Of a stretch of DNA of 39,560 nucleotides, positions 1 through 6,957 are shown in pieces (position 1 is the stretch's first letter; the number at the start of each line of letters is the position of its first letter). Position numbers and translations under genes: made by a program. Source of the DNA: Bacteroidales bacterium. Lineage in GTDB: Bacteria > Bacteroidota > Bacteroidia > Bacteroidales > M50B96. A model generated the notes under the pieces. It saw only the letters and a list, made by a program, of their open reading frames with translations. It ran no database searches and was not told where the DNA came from. Location of the stretch: positions 270,463 to 310,022 of the forward strand of contig JAGYLP010000001.1 in assembly GCA_018401015.1 (NCBI GenBank). Direction: 5' to 3'.

Positions 1-1005
1 TTAAACCCGCATCCTGCCGGACAGCGGGAGCACAATATGCCGGAACTCGATGGGGAGAAATTACCGGGCCTGCAGCACAAGTACCATGAAACAGCCGTAT
101 TTTTTCCTTCGCAGGGTCAGACTTGCCATGCTTACTGTACTTTTTGTTTTCGTTGGCCCCAGTTTACGGGCATTAACGAATACAAATTTGCCATGAAGGA
201 AGGGGAGAAGTTGGTTCGCTACATTCAGGAGCATCCTGAAATAAGCGATTTGCTCATTACAGGCGGCGACCCCATGACCATGAAATCTTCCATTTTTGCG
301 CGGTATATCGATGCGCTTATCGAGGCTAAGATTCCTCACTTAAAAACCATTCGCATTGGTTCCAAATCGCTTGCTTTTTGGCCTTACCGATTTACAACCG
401 ATTCCGATTCCGCAGAAATGTTAGCGGTTTTCCAGCGAATAGTCGATGCGGGGATTAACTTGGCCTACATGGCCCATTTTAATCACTACGCCGAACTCGA
501 AACCGAGGAGGTTCGGAAAGCTGTTTCCGCTATACGTAAAACCGGAGCCATTATTCGTACACAATCGCCTATCCTGAAGCATATTAATGATCGTTCAGAA
601 GTGTGGAGCAGGATGTGGAAGCTGCAAACTCAAATGGGCATGATCCCTTATTATATGTTTGTAGCTCGCGACACCGGCGCACGTAACTTTTTCGCTGTTC
701 CTCTGGTAAAAGCCCATCGATTGTTTCGGGCGGCTTTCTCCAAAGTATCCGGTATTGGACGAACTGTTCGTGGACCCAGTATGTCGGCCAATCCCGGGAA
801 AGTGAATGTGCTGGGAACAACCTACATTAAGGGAGAACGATACCTGGCACTGCGTTTTATACAAGGCCGAAACCCCGATTGGGTTGGGCGTCCATTTTTT
901 GCAAAGTACAACGAAGAAGCCTTGTGGCTCGACGACTTAGAGCCTGCCTTTGGCGAGGAAGAATTCTTTTACGAAGAAGAATTGAATCAGATCTTGCAGC
1001 AATAA
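1..1005 (+). CDS. KamA-like radical SAM protein, 5' end outside the window
   Basis: The frame is open from base 1 and residues typical of the family (NPHPAGQ) lie before the first ATG at 37, so the gene starts upstream of the window and 37 is not the start. The cluster motif CHAYCTFCFRW (CX3CX2C) binds the 4Fe-4S cluster and S-adenosylmethionine. TGGDPM is the GGDP-type motif of lysine 2,3-aminomutase-like enzymes. A late NPGK segment is a candidate for the lysine that binds pyridoxal phosphate, although the clostridial enzyme uses a glycine-rich PGGGGK. Family members move an amino group within an amino acid; the substrate here cannot be read from sequence. The C-terminus is acidic (FGEEEFFYEEE). 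pyrH follows 86 bp later on the same strand with its own likely -7 element. The family is secure, the exact reaction is not. Confidence 0.85.
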   Translation, partial: LNPHPAGQREHNMPELDGEKLPGLQHKYHETAVFFPSQGQTCHAYCTFCFRWPQFTGINEYKFAMKEGEKLVRYIQEHPEISDLLITGGDPMTMKSSIFARYIDALIEAKIPHLKTIRIGSKSLAFWPYRFTTDSDSAEMLAVFQRIVDAGINLAYMAHFNHYAELETEEVRKAVSAIRKTGAIIRTQSPILKHINDRSEVWSRMWKLQTQMGMIPYYMFVARDTGARNFFAVPLVKAHRLFRAAFSKVSGIGRTVRGPSMSANPGKVNVLGTTYIKGERYLALRFIQGRNPDWVGRPFFAKYNEEALWLDDLEPAFGEEEFFYEEELNQILQQ

Positions 1006-1039
1006 GTACGAAAACCCCATGGCCTGAACGATTATTTGA

Positions 1040-1065
1040 TAAATTTGTGCAGCTCCATTGGGAGC
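1040..1065 (+). promoter_or_regulatory. Probable pyrH promoter (-7 element) and leader hairpin
   Basis: TAAATTTG at 1040-1047 matches the Bacteroidota -7 consensus TAnnTTTG exactly. No TTG lies at the usual 17-23 bp upstream, so the -33 element is weak or absent. A short hairpin follows at once, GCTCC (1052-1056), loop ATTG, GGAGC (1061-1065), and would sit at the very start of the transcript, about 27 nt before the pyrH start codon. Confidence 0.4.
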
Positions 1066-1091
1066 CAATTGTTGTATTGAATTATCTGTAA

Positions 1092-1799
1092 ATGGTCAAG
1101 TATAAACGAGTACTACTCAAACTGAGTGGCGAAGCGCTGCAAGGGAAAGGAGCATACGGTATCGATGTTCACCAGGTAAATGCATACATCGACGATATCC
1201 TCGAAGTTGTATCGATGGGTGTTCAGGTAGGAATTGTGATTGGCGGAGGAAATATTTTTCGTGGATTACAGGGGACTAACCAAGGATTCGATCGGGTAAA
1301 AGGCGATTATATGGGCATGTTGGCCACTGTAATTAATGGCTTAGCGTTGCAGTCGGTCTTCGAGCAACGAAACTATTCAGTCGATTTGCTTACGGCTATT
1401 CCCATGAGCCCGGTTGGTAAACCTTATTCTAAACCAGCTGCTCTCGAATCGCTCGAACGCAGTGGAATTGTGATTTTCAGCTTTGGAACCGGGAATCCTT
1501 TCTTCACTACCGATACCGCTGCCAGCCTAAGAGCAGTCGAAATAGATGCCGATGTGCTGTTAAAAGGTACCCGGGTCGATGGCGTTTATACGGCCGATCC
1601 CGAAAAAGATGAAAACGCTCAGAAATATAGCACAATTAGCTTTAAGGAAGTGATGGATCAGGGTCTCAAGGTGATGGACCTGACTGCTTTTGCCATGTGT
1701 AGGGATAATCAATTGCCGATTTTGGTATTCGATATGAACCGGAAAGGAAATTTACGCCGAATTGTCGAAGGAGAAACGGTTGGAAGCCTGGTGTGCTAA
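1092..1799 (+). CDS. pyrH: UMP kinase
   Basis: The enzyme phosphorylates UMP to UDP with ATP, a cytosolic step in pyrimidine nucleotide synthesis. The 235 residues match the usual bacterial length. An amino-acid-kinase fold is shown by KLSGEAL at residues 9-15 (phosphate binding), IGGGNIFRG near residue 50, and GTGNPFFTTDTAA near residue 134, the signature loop of bacterial PyrH, which binds the UMP phosphate and contributes to the hexamer. DGVYTADP near residue 160 is the usual nucleotide-binding segment. The ATG at 1092 directly gives the expected N-terminus (MVKYKRVLLKLSGEAL). frr follows 40 bp downstream, the common bacterial pyrH-frr order, so the two are probably cotranscribed. Confidence 0.97.
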   Translation: MVKYKRVLLKLSGEALQGKGAYGIDVHQVNAYIDDILEVVSMGVQVGIVIGGGNIFRGLQGTNQGFDRVKGDYMGMLATVINGLALQSVFEQRNYSVDLLTAIPMSPVGKPYSKPAALESLERSGIVIFSFGTGNPFFTTDTAASLRAVEIDADVLLKGTRVDGVYTADPEKDENAQKYSTISFKEVMDQGLKVMDLTAFAMCRDNQLPILVFDMNRKGNLRRIVEGETVGSLVC

Positions 1800-1839
1800 A
1801 TTTGCAAACTAATAAAACAACTTTTTATATTGAATTGCT

Positions 1840-2403
1840 ATGGAAGAAGAACTGAGTTTACTCCTATCGATGACCTCCGAGGGAATGGAGGCCAGCTTAA
1901 AACATTTAGAAACGGAATTGGCTAAGATTCGGGCAGGAAAGGCAAATACGCATATCCTCGATGGAATTATGGTCGATTATTACGGAATCCCAACGCCCAT
2001 TAATCAAGTGGCTAATATCAATACTCCCGACCCCAAAATGTTGGTCGTTCAGCCTTGGGAAAAAAACATGATCGATCCCATTGAAAAGGCCATTATGAAA
2101 GCAAATGTGGGTATTACTCCTGCGAACGACGGTGAAATTATTCGTCTGAATTTCCCCCCTCTAACCGAGGAGCGAAGAGCTAACCTTACCAAGCAAGTTA
2201 AATCGGAAGGGGAGCAGGCAAAAGTAGCTATCCGAAACCAACGGCGCGATGCAAACGAAGAGGTGAAAAAAATGGTAAAGGATGGTCTTGCAGAAGATTT
2301 AGGCAAAAAAGCCGAAACGGAAATTCAGCAACTTACCGATAAGTTTATCAAAAAAGTCGATGAATTGGTCGATAAAAAAGACCAGGAAATCATGACCATC
2401 TAA
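1840..2403 (+). CDS. frr: Ribosome recycling factor
   Basis: Together with EF-G this protein splits the post-termination ribosome so it can be reused. The 187 residues fit the family (about 185). Recognisable segments are LAKIRAGKA near residue 28, the conserved start of the three-helix bundle, VDYYGIPTPINQVA near residue 45, entering domain II, PLTEERRANL near residue 107, and a charged C-terminal helix ending in MTI. The N-terminus matches the family from the ATG at 1840. The 40-bp gap to pyrH and the shared strand indicate one operon. A second TAAATTTG overlaps the pyrH stop codon (1797-1804), but it has no -33 element at a proper distance. Confidence 0.97.
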   Translation: MEEELSLLLSMTSEGMEASLKHLETELAKIRAGKANTHILDGIMVDYYGIPTPINQVANINTPDPKMLVVQPWEKNMIDPIEKAIMKANVGITPANDGEIIRLNFPPLTEERRANLTKQVKSEGEQAKVAIRNQRRDANEEVKKMVKDGLAEDLGKKAETEIQQLTDKFIKKVDELVDKKDQEIMTI

Positions 2404-2457
2404 AACTAAAGGAAAAGCATCGTTTTTACCCTTTTAGTTCAATTGATATTGTAACCA

Positions 2458-2475
2458 GAAACCTTCATCGGTTTC
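2458..2475 (+). other. Short hairpin before pepE
   Basis: GAAACC (2458-2463), a six-base loop, and GGTTTC (2470-2475) form a perfect six-pair stem 15 nt before the pepE start. There is no T tract, so it is not a standard terminator; it may be a leader structure or chance. An AT-rich imperfect hairpin (AACTAAA ... TTTAGTT) lies just before it, directly after the frr stop codon. Confidence 0.25.
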
Positions 2476-2490
2476 CGAAAAATATAATAC

Positions 2491-3198
2491 ATGAGATTAT
2501 TACTGATTAGCAACAGCACTATGGCCGGCGAGCCATACCTGGAGTATCCAAAACCATTTATCCAAGATTTTTTGGGCAAGGCGGTTAAGAAAGTACTCTT
2601 TGTTCCCTATGCCGGAATTACTTTTTCTTACGATGAATACGAAGCGAAAGTTCAAAACCAATTATCCGGTATCGGTTACGAAGTAGAAGGAATTCATCGG
2701 TTCGATAATCCGGTAGAAGCAGTGAAACAGGCCGAAGCAATCGTAGTAGGTGGTGGAAATACCTTTCACCTGGTTCACCAGTTGCATGCCCATGGGTTGG
2801 TTAAAGCTATCCGGGAACGAGTGCTCGAGGGGATTCCTTTTATTGGATGGAGCGCCGGCAGCAATGTAGCTTGCCCAACGCTCCGAACCACTAACGATAT
2901 GCCCATCATTGAACCGGCCAGCTTCAATACCATGAACCTGGTCCCCTTCCAGATTAATCCGCACTACCTCGATGCCAACCCCGATGGACATGCGGGCGAA
3001 ACTCGTGAAGCGCGCATCGAGGAATTCATTGAAATCAATCCGGATGTGTACGTCGCCGGTTTACGCGAAGGTTGCATGTTCCGCGTCGAGGGAAATTCCA
3101 TAGAGCATATCGGGAATCGTACGTGCCGAATCTTCAAGAAAGGTCAACCGCCCTACGAACTCAAGTCGGGAGATGATTTCTCTTTCCTTTTAAAATAA
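2491..3198 (+). CDS. pepE: Dipeptidase E (alpha-aspartyl dipeptidase, family S51)
   Basis: This cytosolic serine peptidase cleaves dipeptides with an N-terminal aspartate. The nucleophile elbow GWSAGSN places the catalytic serine at residue 121. Asp136 (in TTNDMP) and His158 (in INPHYLD) complete a triad with the same spacing as Ser120/Asp135/His157 of the Salmonella enzyme, shifted by one residue. VVGGGNTFHLV near residue 85 is the conserved glycine-rich strand and turn. Length is 235 residues against about 229 in enterobacteria. It lies 87 bp after frr on the same strand and ends at an intrinsic terminator, so it may be the last gene of the pyrH-frr unit or have its own promoter. Confidence 0.94.
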   Translation: MRLLLISNSTMAGEPYLEYPKPFIQDFLGKAVKKVLFVPYAGITFSYDEYEAKVQNQLSGIGYEVEGIHRFDNPVEAVKQAEAIVVGGGNTFHLVHQLHAHGLVKAIRERVLEGIPFIGWSAGSNVACPTLRTTNDMPIIEPASFNTMNLVPFQINPHYLDANPDGHAGETREARIEEFIEINPDVYVAGLREGCMFRVEGNSIEHIGNRTCRIFKKGQPPYELKSGDDFSFLLK

Positions 3199-3212
3199 TT
3201 CAACCTATAAAT

Positions 3213-3249
3213 AGCCTGTCCGATCACTAATCCGATAGGCTTTTTTTTT
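3213..3249 (+). terminator. Intrinsic terminator after pepE
   Basis: The stem AGCCTGTCCGAT / ATCCGATAGGCT (3213-3224 and 3230-3241) has one G-U pair and one C-C mismatch and a five-base loop, followed by an unbroken T run to 3249. The T run ends only three bases before the start codon of the next gene. Confidence 0.8.
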
Positions 3250-3252
3250 ACC

Positions 3253-3840
3253 ATGAAATCGATCTTTTTTGCCCTTATCCTACTCTTGAGTCAGCTAGCG
3301 AATGCTCAATACCAAAGCTTAGCCGGTGAATATCCAAAACAATCCGTTTCCTGGTGGGCAAACCCAATAGTAGAAATTGAACGGAATGCTTTTGCATTTG
3401 GTGCTTTTATGGGAGGAGAAGGAGGAATTATCCTGAATAATCACTATTCCTTGGGTCTTTATATCACTACCGCCGTTGGAGGGTTTTATCCTCCCGGTTT
3501 CGACGATCTTTCCTACTACCGAAATTATTTCGATCAGGGAGGCCTCGTTGCAGCTTATGAAATGACTCCGCATGCGTTAATTCATCCATTTGTAAAAGTG
3601 AGAATGGGCTACGGAAATTTAGCTCTGGGCGAAAGCCTCGGCACGACTTATCTAAATCTTGGGCTGTATGTTTTGCAACCTTCGGTGGGCATGAAAATTA
3701 ATATCAACTCCCACCTTCGCGGAGGTGTCGCCATGTTTTATCGTATTGTCAATCCGGTTGATCTATACCTGCAAAAAGACGCTAATTTCAATGCTGTAGG
3801 ATTGTCGCTTATCCTTGAGGTTGGCAAGTTTAAGAAATAA
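3253..3840 (+). CDS. Small outer-membrane beta-barrel protein, function unknown
   Basis: The 195-residue product starts with a clear signal peptide (MKSIFFALILLLSQL, cleavage likely after ANA near residue 18). The rest alternates polar and hydrophobic residues with many Gly, Tyr and Phe, and ends in a strand-like segment (GLSLILEVGKF) typical of outer-membrane barrels; eight strands would fit the length. I recognise no named family. The start codon lies three bases after the T run of the pepE terminator, leaving no room for a normal leader between terminator and gene. Expression must come from a promoter inside or upstream of the hairpin, or from read-through. It converges with the SulP gene, and a bidirectional terminator separates the two. 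Confidence 0.7.
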   Translation: MKSIFFALILLLSQLANAQYQSLAGEYPKQSVSWWANPIVEIERNAFAFGAFMGGEGGIILNNHYSLGLYITTAVGGFYPPGFDDLSYYRNYFDQGGLVAAYEMTPHALIHPFVKVRMGYGNLALGESLGTTYLNLGLYVLQPSVGMKININSHLRGGVAMFYRIVNPVDLYLQKDANFNAVGLSLILEVGKFKK

Positions 3841-3913
3841 ACCAGCCAAGGTTTCTAAAGGTCGAAGCACATTTCCTCCATGTCGATGCATTCGATGGAA
3901 GCTCACTGGAATC

Positions 3914-3956
3914 AAAAAAAACTCACCTTGATATGCTTCTTCAAGGTGAGTTTTTT
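3914..3956. terminator. Bidirectional terminator between convergent genes
   Basis: ACTCACCTTGA (3921-3931) and TCAAGGTGAGT (3941-3951) form a perfect 11-pair stem with a nine-base loop, flanked by an A run on the left and a T run on the right. It can stop transcription of the barrel gene (+) and of the SulP gene (-). The rest of the gap 3841-3974 shows nothing else. Confidence 0.88.
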
Positions 3957-3974
3957 AGGTTTCTTAAAATGGGC

Positions 3975-5591
3975 TTAACTGTCTCGGTCCGATTTCAATA
4001 AATTCCCCGCCAATGCGACCCTCACTTTTTCCGCCTGATTAGCGACCTTAACCGAGGTGCAATCGATGCATTCCAGCGAAATATTGCGATACGCTGCATT
4101 CGTTTTAAAGTCCATGATGATTTCCATTACATCATTATCCATATACAAGGTTTTCGAAGCATCGATAATCACTTTCGATCCTGAAGGGATCTTATCGAGT
4201 GTGCGCTGAATACTTGCCTTGTGCATGAAAGTGACATCTTCCGACAATTCCAAACGAAGACAATCTTCTTTAATGTGCTTGTCGGATTCGAATAGGAAGG
4301 GCTTTTTGTAATTCAAATAAAGGATGTGGAAAATGGCAATGGATAATCCCATTACAATGCCAATGAGTAAATCGGCAAACACAATTCCTAAAATGGTGAC
4401 CATGAAGGGGATGAAGTGGAAAAACCCCAGCTTGTACATGTCTTTGAAAACAACTGGTTTGGCTAATTTGTACCCCACAACAAATAAAATGGCAGCGAGG
4501 CTGGCTAACGGAATTTGATTCAATAAGCCAGGAATACTAAGCGCTGCCACAACCATCACCACTCCATGTAAGATGGCCGACATTTTGGTTCGTCCACCCG
4601 ATTGAATATTGGTCGAGCTTCGTACAATAACCTGCGTTATGGGCAATCCGCCAATCAAACCAGAAATAACGTTACCAATGCCTTGTGCTTTCAACTCCCG
4701 GTTGGCTGGCGAAACTCGTTTATAAGGATCAAGTTTATCCGTCGCCTCCAAACTCAGCAATGTTTCCAAGCTACCCACCAGGGCTATCGTGAACCCAATT
4801 ACCCAAACCTGAGGATTGAATATTTGACTGAAATCGGGGAAGGTTAACAGGGACAAATAACTCTCCGAATCGGTTAAAATAGGCAGGGTGACCAATTGCG
4901 AGGATAGGAGAGCATAGTCGGAATTTCCGTTGAAAACATTGCCCAGAACAATGCCTAAAACAACGACAATCAAGGGGCCTTGAATCAGTTGAAACACTTT
5001 GATTTTTTTCATGAACGATTGTTCCCACAAGATCAAAACGGCCATTGAAAGGAGGGTAATAATGATTGCTCCCTTGCTCAGATTTCCAAACAGATGGCCA
5101 ATCGCATCTACAACTCCACTCAACCCAGCTTCGCCGGTATCGAGTACCCCATGATCGTCCATGTAGCCGAAGGCATGCGGGATTTGTTTAATAATGATGA
5201 TGATACCAATTCCGGAAAGCATTCCTTTGATGACCGACGATGGGAAAAAGTATCCAATGATCCCTGCTTTCCCAAATCCTAAGATTAACTGAACTATCCC
5301 GGAGATAACCACTGCCAGCAAAAAAACCTCAAAAGCTCCCAGCTCTTGAATAGCCGACACCACAATCACTGCTAATCCGGCCGCCGGTCCGCTTACCCCC
5401 AGCGATGAACCGCTCAAGGCTCCCACTATGATACCTCCCACTACACCGGCAATAATTCCGGAAAATAGGGGAGCACCCGACGCAAGTGCAATCCCCAAAC
5501 AAAGGGGAACCGCCACCAAGAAAACAATGATACTGGCAGGGATGTCGTATTTTAAGTTCGAAAAAATTCCTTCATTGGCAAGTTTTTTCAT
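3975..5591 (-). CDS. SulP-family anion transporter with STAS domain
   Basis: The 538-residue inner-membrane protein belongs to the SLC26/SulP family. Residues about 15-430 hold 10-14 hydrophobic segments, including IPASIIVFLVAVPLCLGIA at the start and the family segment SGPAAGLAV near residue 68. Residues about 445-530 form a cytosolic STAS domain containing VIIDASKTLYMD. SulP proteins carry sulfate, bicarbonate or other anions, with proton or sodium coupling. Bacteroidota members are often beside a carbonic anhydrase gene; none is here, so the substrate remains open. The gene is divergent from a TetR-type regulator across 248 bp, which makes that regulator a candidate controller. Confidence 0.9.
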   Translation of the reverse strand: MKKLANEGIFSNLKYDIPASIIVFLVAVPLCLGIALASGAPLFSGIIAGVVGGIIVGALSGSSLGVSGPAAGLAVIVVSAIQELGAFEVFLLAVVISGIVQLILGFGKAGIIGYFFPSSVIKGMLSGIGIIIIIKQIPHAFGYMDDHGVLDTGEAGLSGVVDAIGHLFGNLSKGAIIITLLSMAVLILWEQSFMKKIKVFQLIQGPLIVVVLGIVLGNVFNGNSDYALLSSQLVTLPILTDSESYLSLLTFPDFSQIFNPQVWVIGFTIALVGSLETLLSLEATDKLDPYKRVSPANRELKAQGIGNVISGLIGGLPITQVIVRSSTNIQSGGRTKMSAILHGVVMVVAALSIPGLLNQIPLASLAAILFVVGYKLAKPVVFKDMYKLGFFHFIPFMVTILGIVFADLLIGIVMGLSIAIFHILYLNYKKPFLFESDKHIKEDCLRLELSEDVTFMHKASIQRTLDKIPSGSKVIIDASKTLYMDNDVMEIIMDFKTNAAYRNISLECIDCTSVKVANQAEKVRVALAGNLLKSDRDS

Positions 5592-5650
5592 GGACTATAG
5601 TAATTAATTTCGTTAGTAAACAAGGTTTAAGCATTCACCTTACATTCCTT

Positions 5651-5690
5651 ATTGGCCACTCGATCAATTGAAAAAGAACGAGTCACCAAT
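5651..5690. promoter_or_regulatory. Inverted repeat in the SulP-TetR divergent region
   Basis: ATTGGCCACTCG (5651-5662) and CGAGTCACCAAT (5679-5690) are inverted copies matching at 10 of 12 positions around a 16-base centre. The site lies 60-100 bp before the SulP start codon, where an operator or a leader hairpin would fit. Apart from this and the TetR promoter I see no other structure in 5592-5839. Confidence 0.3.
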
Positions 5691-5802
5691 CCAAAGCAGT
5701 CCTCTTGGACTTGCGCAGGAGTGAAAGGTAATGTGAACTATTTTAAAAGATAGCATTGCTATTATTTTTGGAAGGCAAATAAACAAATGATTTTTTATTC
5801 TG

Positions 5803-5834
5803 TTGAGCGGGTTAAGGTATTTTAAATATTTTTG
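5803..5834 (+). promoter_or_regulatory. Promoter of the TetR-type gene
   Basis: TTG (5803-5805), a 21-bp spacer and TATTTTTG (5827-5834) fit the Bacteroidota TTG / TAnnTTTG promoter. Transcription should begin about five bases later, at or next to the start codon at 5840, so the mRNA is probably leaderless. Confidence 0.65.
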
Positions 5835-5839
5835 CCTCT

Positions 5840-6529
5840 ATGTCGATGCGTTTGAAGTTTAGCTTAAATGATGGCCTGTATCTTAAGGATCCACAGGAGT
5901 CTGCCCTCGGGCAGAGGATAACCCGTGAAAGCATCTTATTGATCGATGAGCTGGGGTTTGAGAATTTTACTTTTCGAAAATTAGCCGAGCGAATTGAATC
6001 GACCGAGGCATCCATTTATCGCTATTTCGAAAACAAGTATCAGCTGCTTTTTTACCTGGTTTCCTGGTATTGGGAATGGGTGAATTATCTCATCGATTTC
6101 AATACTAAGAACATCGACGATTATCGTACCCAGCTAAAAATCATAATCAAAACCATTGTTTCGGCTGCAGAAGAAAACGAGGCAAACGAGTTTATAAACG
6201 AAAGTGTCTTGCACCGGGTCGTTGTAGCCGAGGGAGCTAAGGTGTACCATACCAAAATGCTCGAACAACAGAATAAACAAGGCCTTTTTATCAATTACAA
6301 GAATCTAATTCACAAGGTAGTGCATGTTATTCAAGGGGTTAATCCGATGTTCCCTTATCCGAATGCTCTGGCCAGTAATTTATTTGAAATGGCTAACGAT
6401 CATATTCATTTTGGAACTCACCTGAATTCACTAACCAACGTGAGCGTGAAGCCCGGTTTGTATCAGGAAGTGGAGGAAATGATTATTTTCTTCGCCTTCA
6501 AGTTGCTCGATTGCCTCGACGAGACCTAA
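5840..6529 (+). CDS. TetR/AcrR-family transcriptional regulator
   Basis: The 229-residue protein has an N-terminal helix-turn-helix domain at residues about 25-75: RITRESILLIDELGFENFT followed by RKLAERIESTEASIYRYF, the recognition-helix region usual for TetR proteins, then ENKYQLL. The remaining 150 residues are a helical ligand-binding and dimer domain with no recognised ligand family. The 25 residues before the HTH are slightly longer than usual. Starts at 5840 and 5846 (MSM) are both possible; no later ATG lies before the HTH. The promoter position implies a leaderless message. The divergent SulP gene is the natural candidate target. Confidence 0.88.
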   Translation: MSMRLKFSLNDGLYLKDPQESALGQRITRESILLIDELGFENFTFRKLAERIESTEASIYRYFENKYQLLFYLVSWYWEWVNYLIDFNTKNIDDYRTQLKIIIKTIVSAAEENEANEFINESVLHRVVVAEGAKVYHTKMLEQQNKQGLFINYKNLIHKVVHVIQGVNPMFPYPNALASNLFEMANDHIHFGTHLNSLTNVSVKPGLYQEVEEMIIFFAFKLLDCLDET

Positions 6530-6572
6530 AAAATATCCGTGTTTTTTTTAACGCCACTCCCCGGTCTTCCCC

Positions 6573-6748
6573 ACAACGAACTGCCGCGCGCTTCCCAGCG
6601 CGTGGCATTCATTCCAGTTCAAAGGAAAGCCTTCAACAACGAACTACCGCGCACCTCACCACAACGAACTGCCGCGCGCTTCCCAGCGCGTGGCATTCAT
6701 TCCAGTTCAAAGGAAAGCCTTCAACAACGAACTACCGCGCACTTCACC
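6573..6748. repeat. Two 88-bp direct tandem repeats with GC-rich hairpins (island 1)
   Basis: Bases 6573-6660 and 6661-6748 are the same 88-bp unit and differ at one position (C against T, in the CACCTCACC / CACTTCACC end). Each unit begins ACAACGAACTGCC and contains the hairpin GCCGCGCGC-TTCCCA-GCGCGTGGC (6583-6606; 6671-6694), a nine-pair stem with one G-U pair. Each also holds a second, shorter ACGAACTACCGCGC copy. The overlapping reading frames here follow the repeat and are not genes. The island lies between the 3' ends of the TetR gene and the convergent S41 protease gene. Confidence 0.9.
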
Positions 6749-6810
6749 ACAACGAACTGCCCGCCCCCAAGCCCACAACGAACTACCGCGCGCTTCCCGG
6801 CGCGTGGCTT
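6749..6810. repeat. Degenerate further copies of the island 1 repeat
   Basis: After the tandem pair the unit restarts at 6749 (ACAACGAACTGCC), breaks off in a C-rich stretch, and restarts at about 6775. A third hairpin follows, ACCGCGCGC-TTCCCG-GCGCGTGGC (6785-6808). The remaining sequence to 6957 is AT-rich and without recognisable structure. Confidence 0.8.
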
Positions 6811-6957
6811 CTCTACGGTTCACGGAAAACTATACAAAGCGTTCAATCTTAAATCTTAAATGCCAGAACAACCAACAATCTATCAATCATCCGAAGCTAA
6901 AGCGCTCTGAAATTTCGTGCCAAAGCCACTAAACACGACAATCGATAATCCTAGTTT

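Noticed and set aside
1797-1804. Separate promoter for frr (TAAATTTG)
   Set aside because: It matches the -7 consensus but overlaps the pyrH stop and its nearest TTG is 14 bp away, too close; cotranscription with pyrH is simpler.
6573-6748. Possible CRISPR array
   Set aside because: The unit is 88 bp with no variable spacers, there are just two full copies, and no cas gene is nearby.
6511-6932. Three overlapping frames of 80-113 codons with repeated HNELPRAS-like peptides
   Set aside because: They only translate the 88-bp repeat and its hairpins in several frames; no start context, and no protein features other than the repetition.
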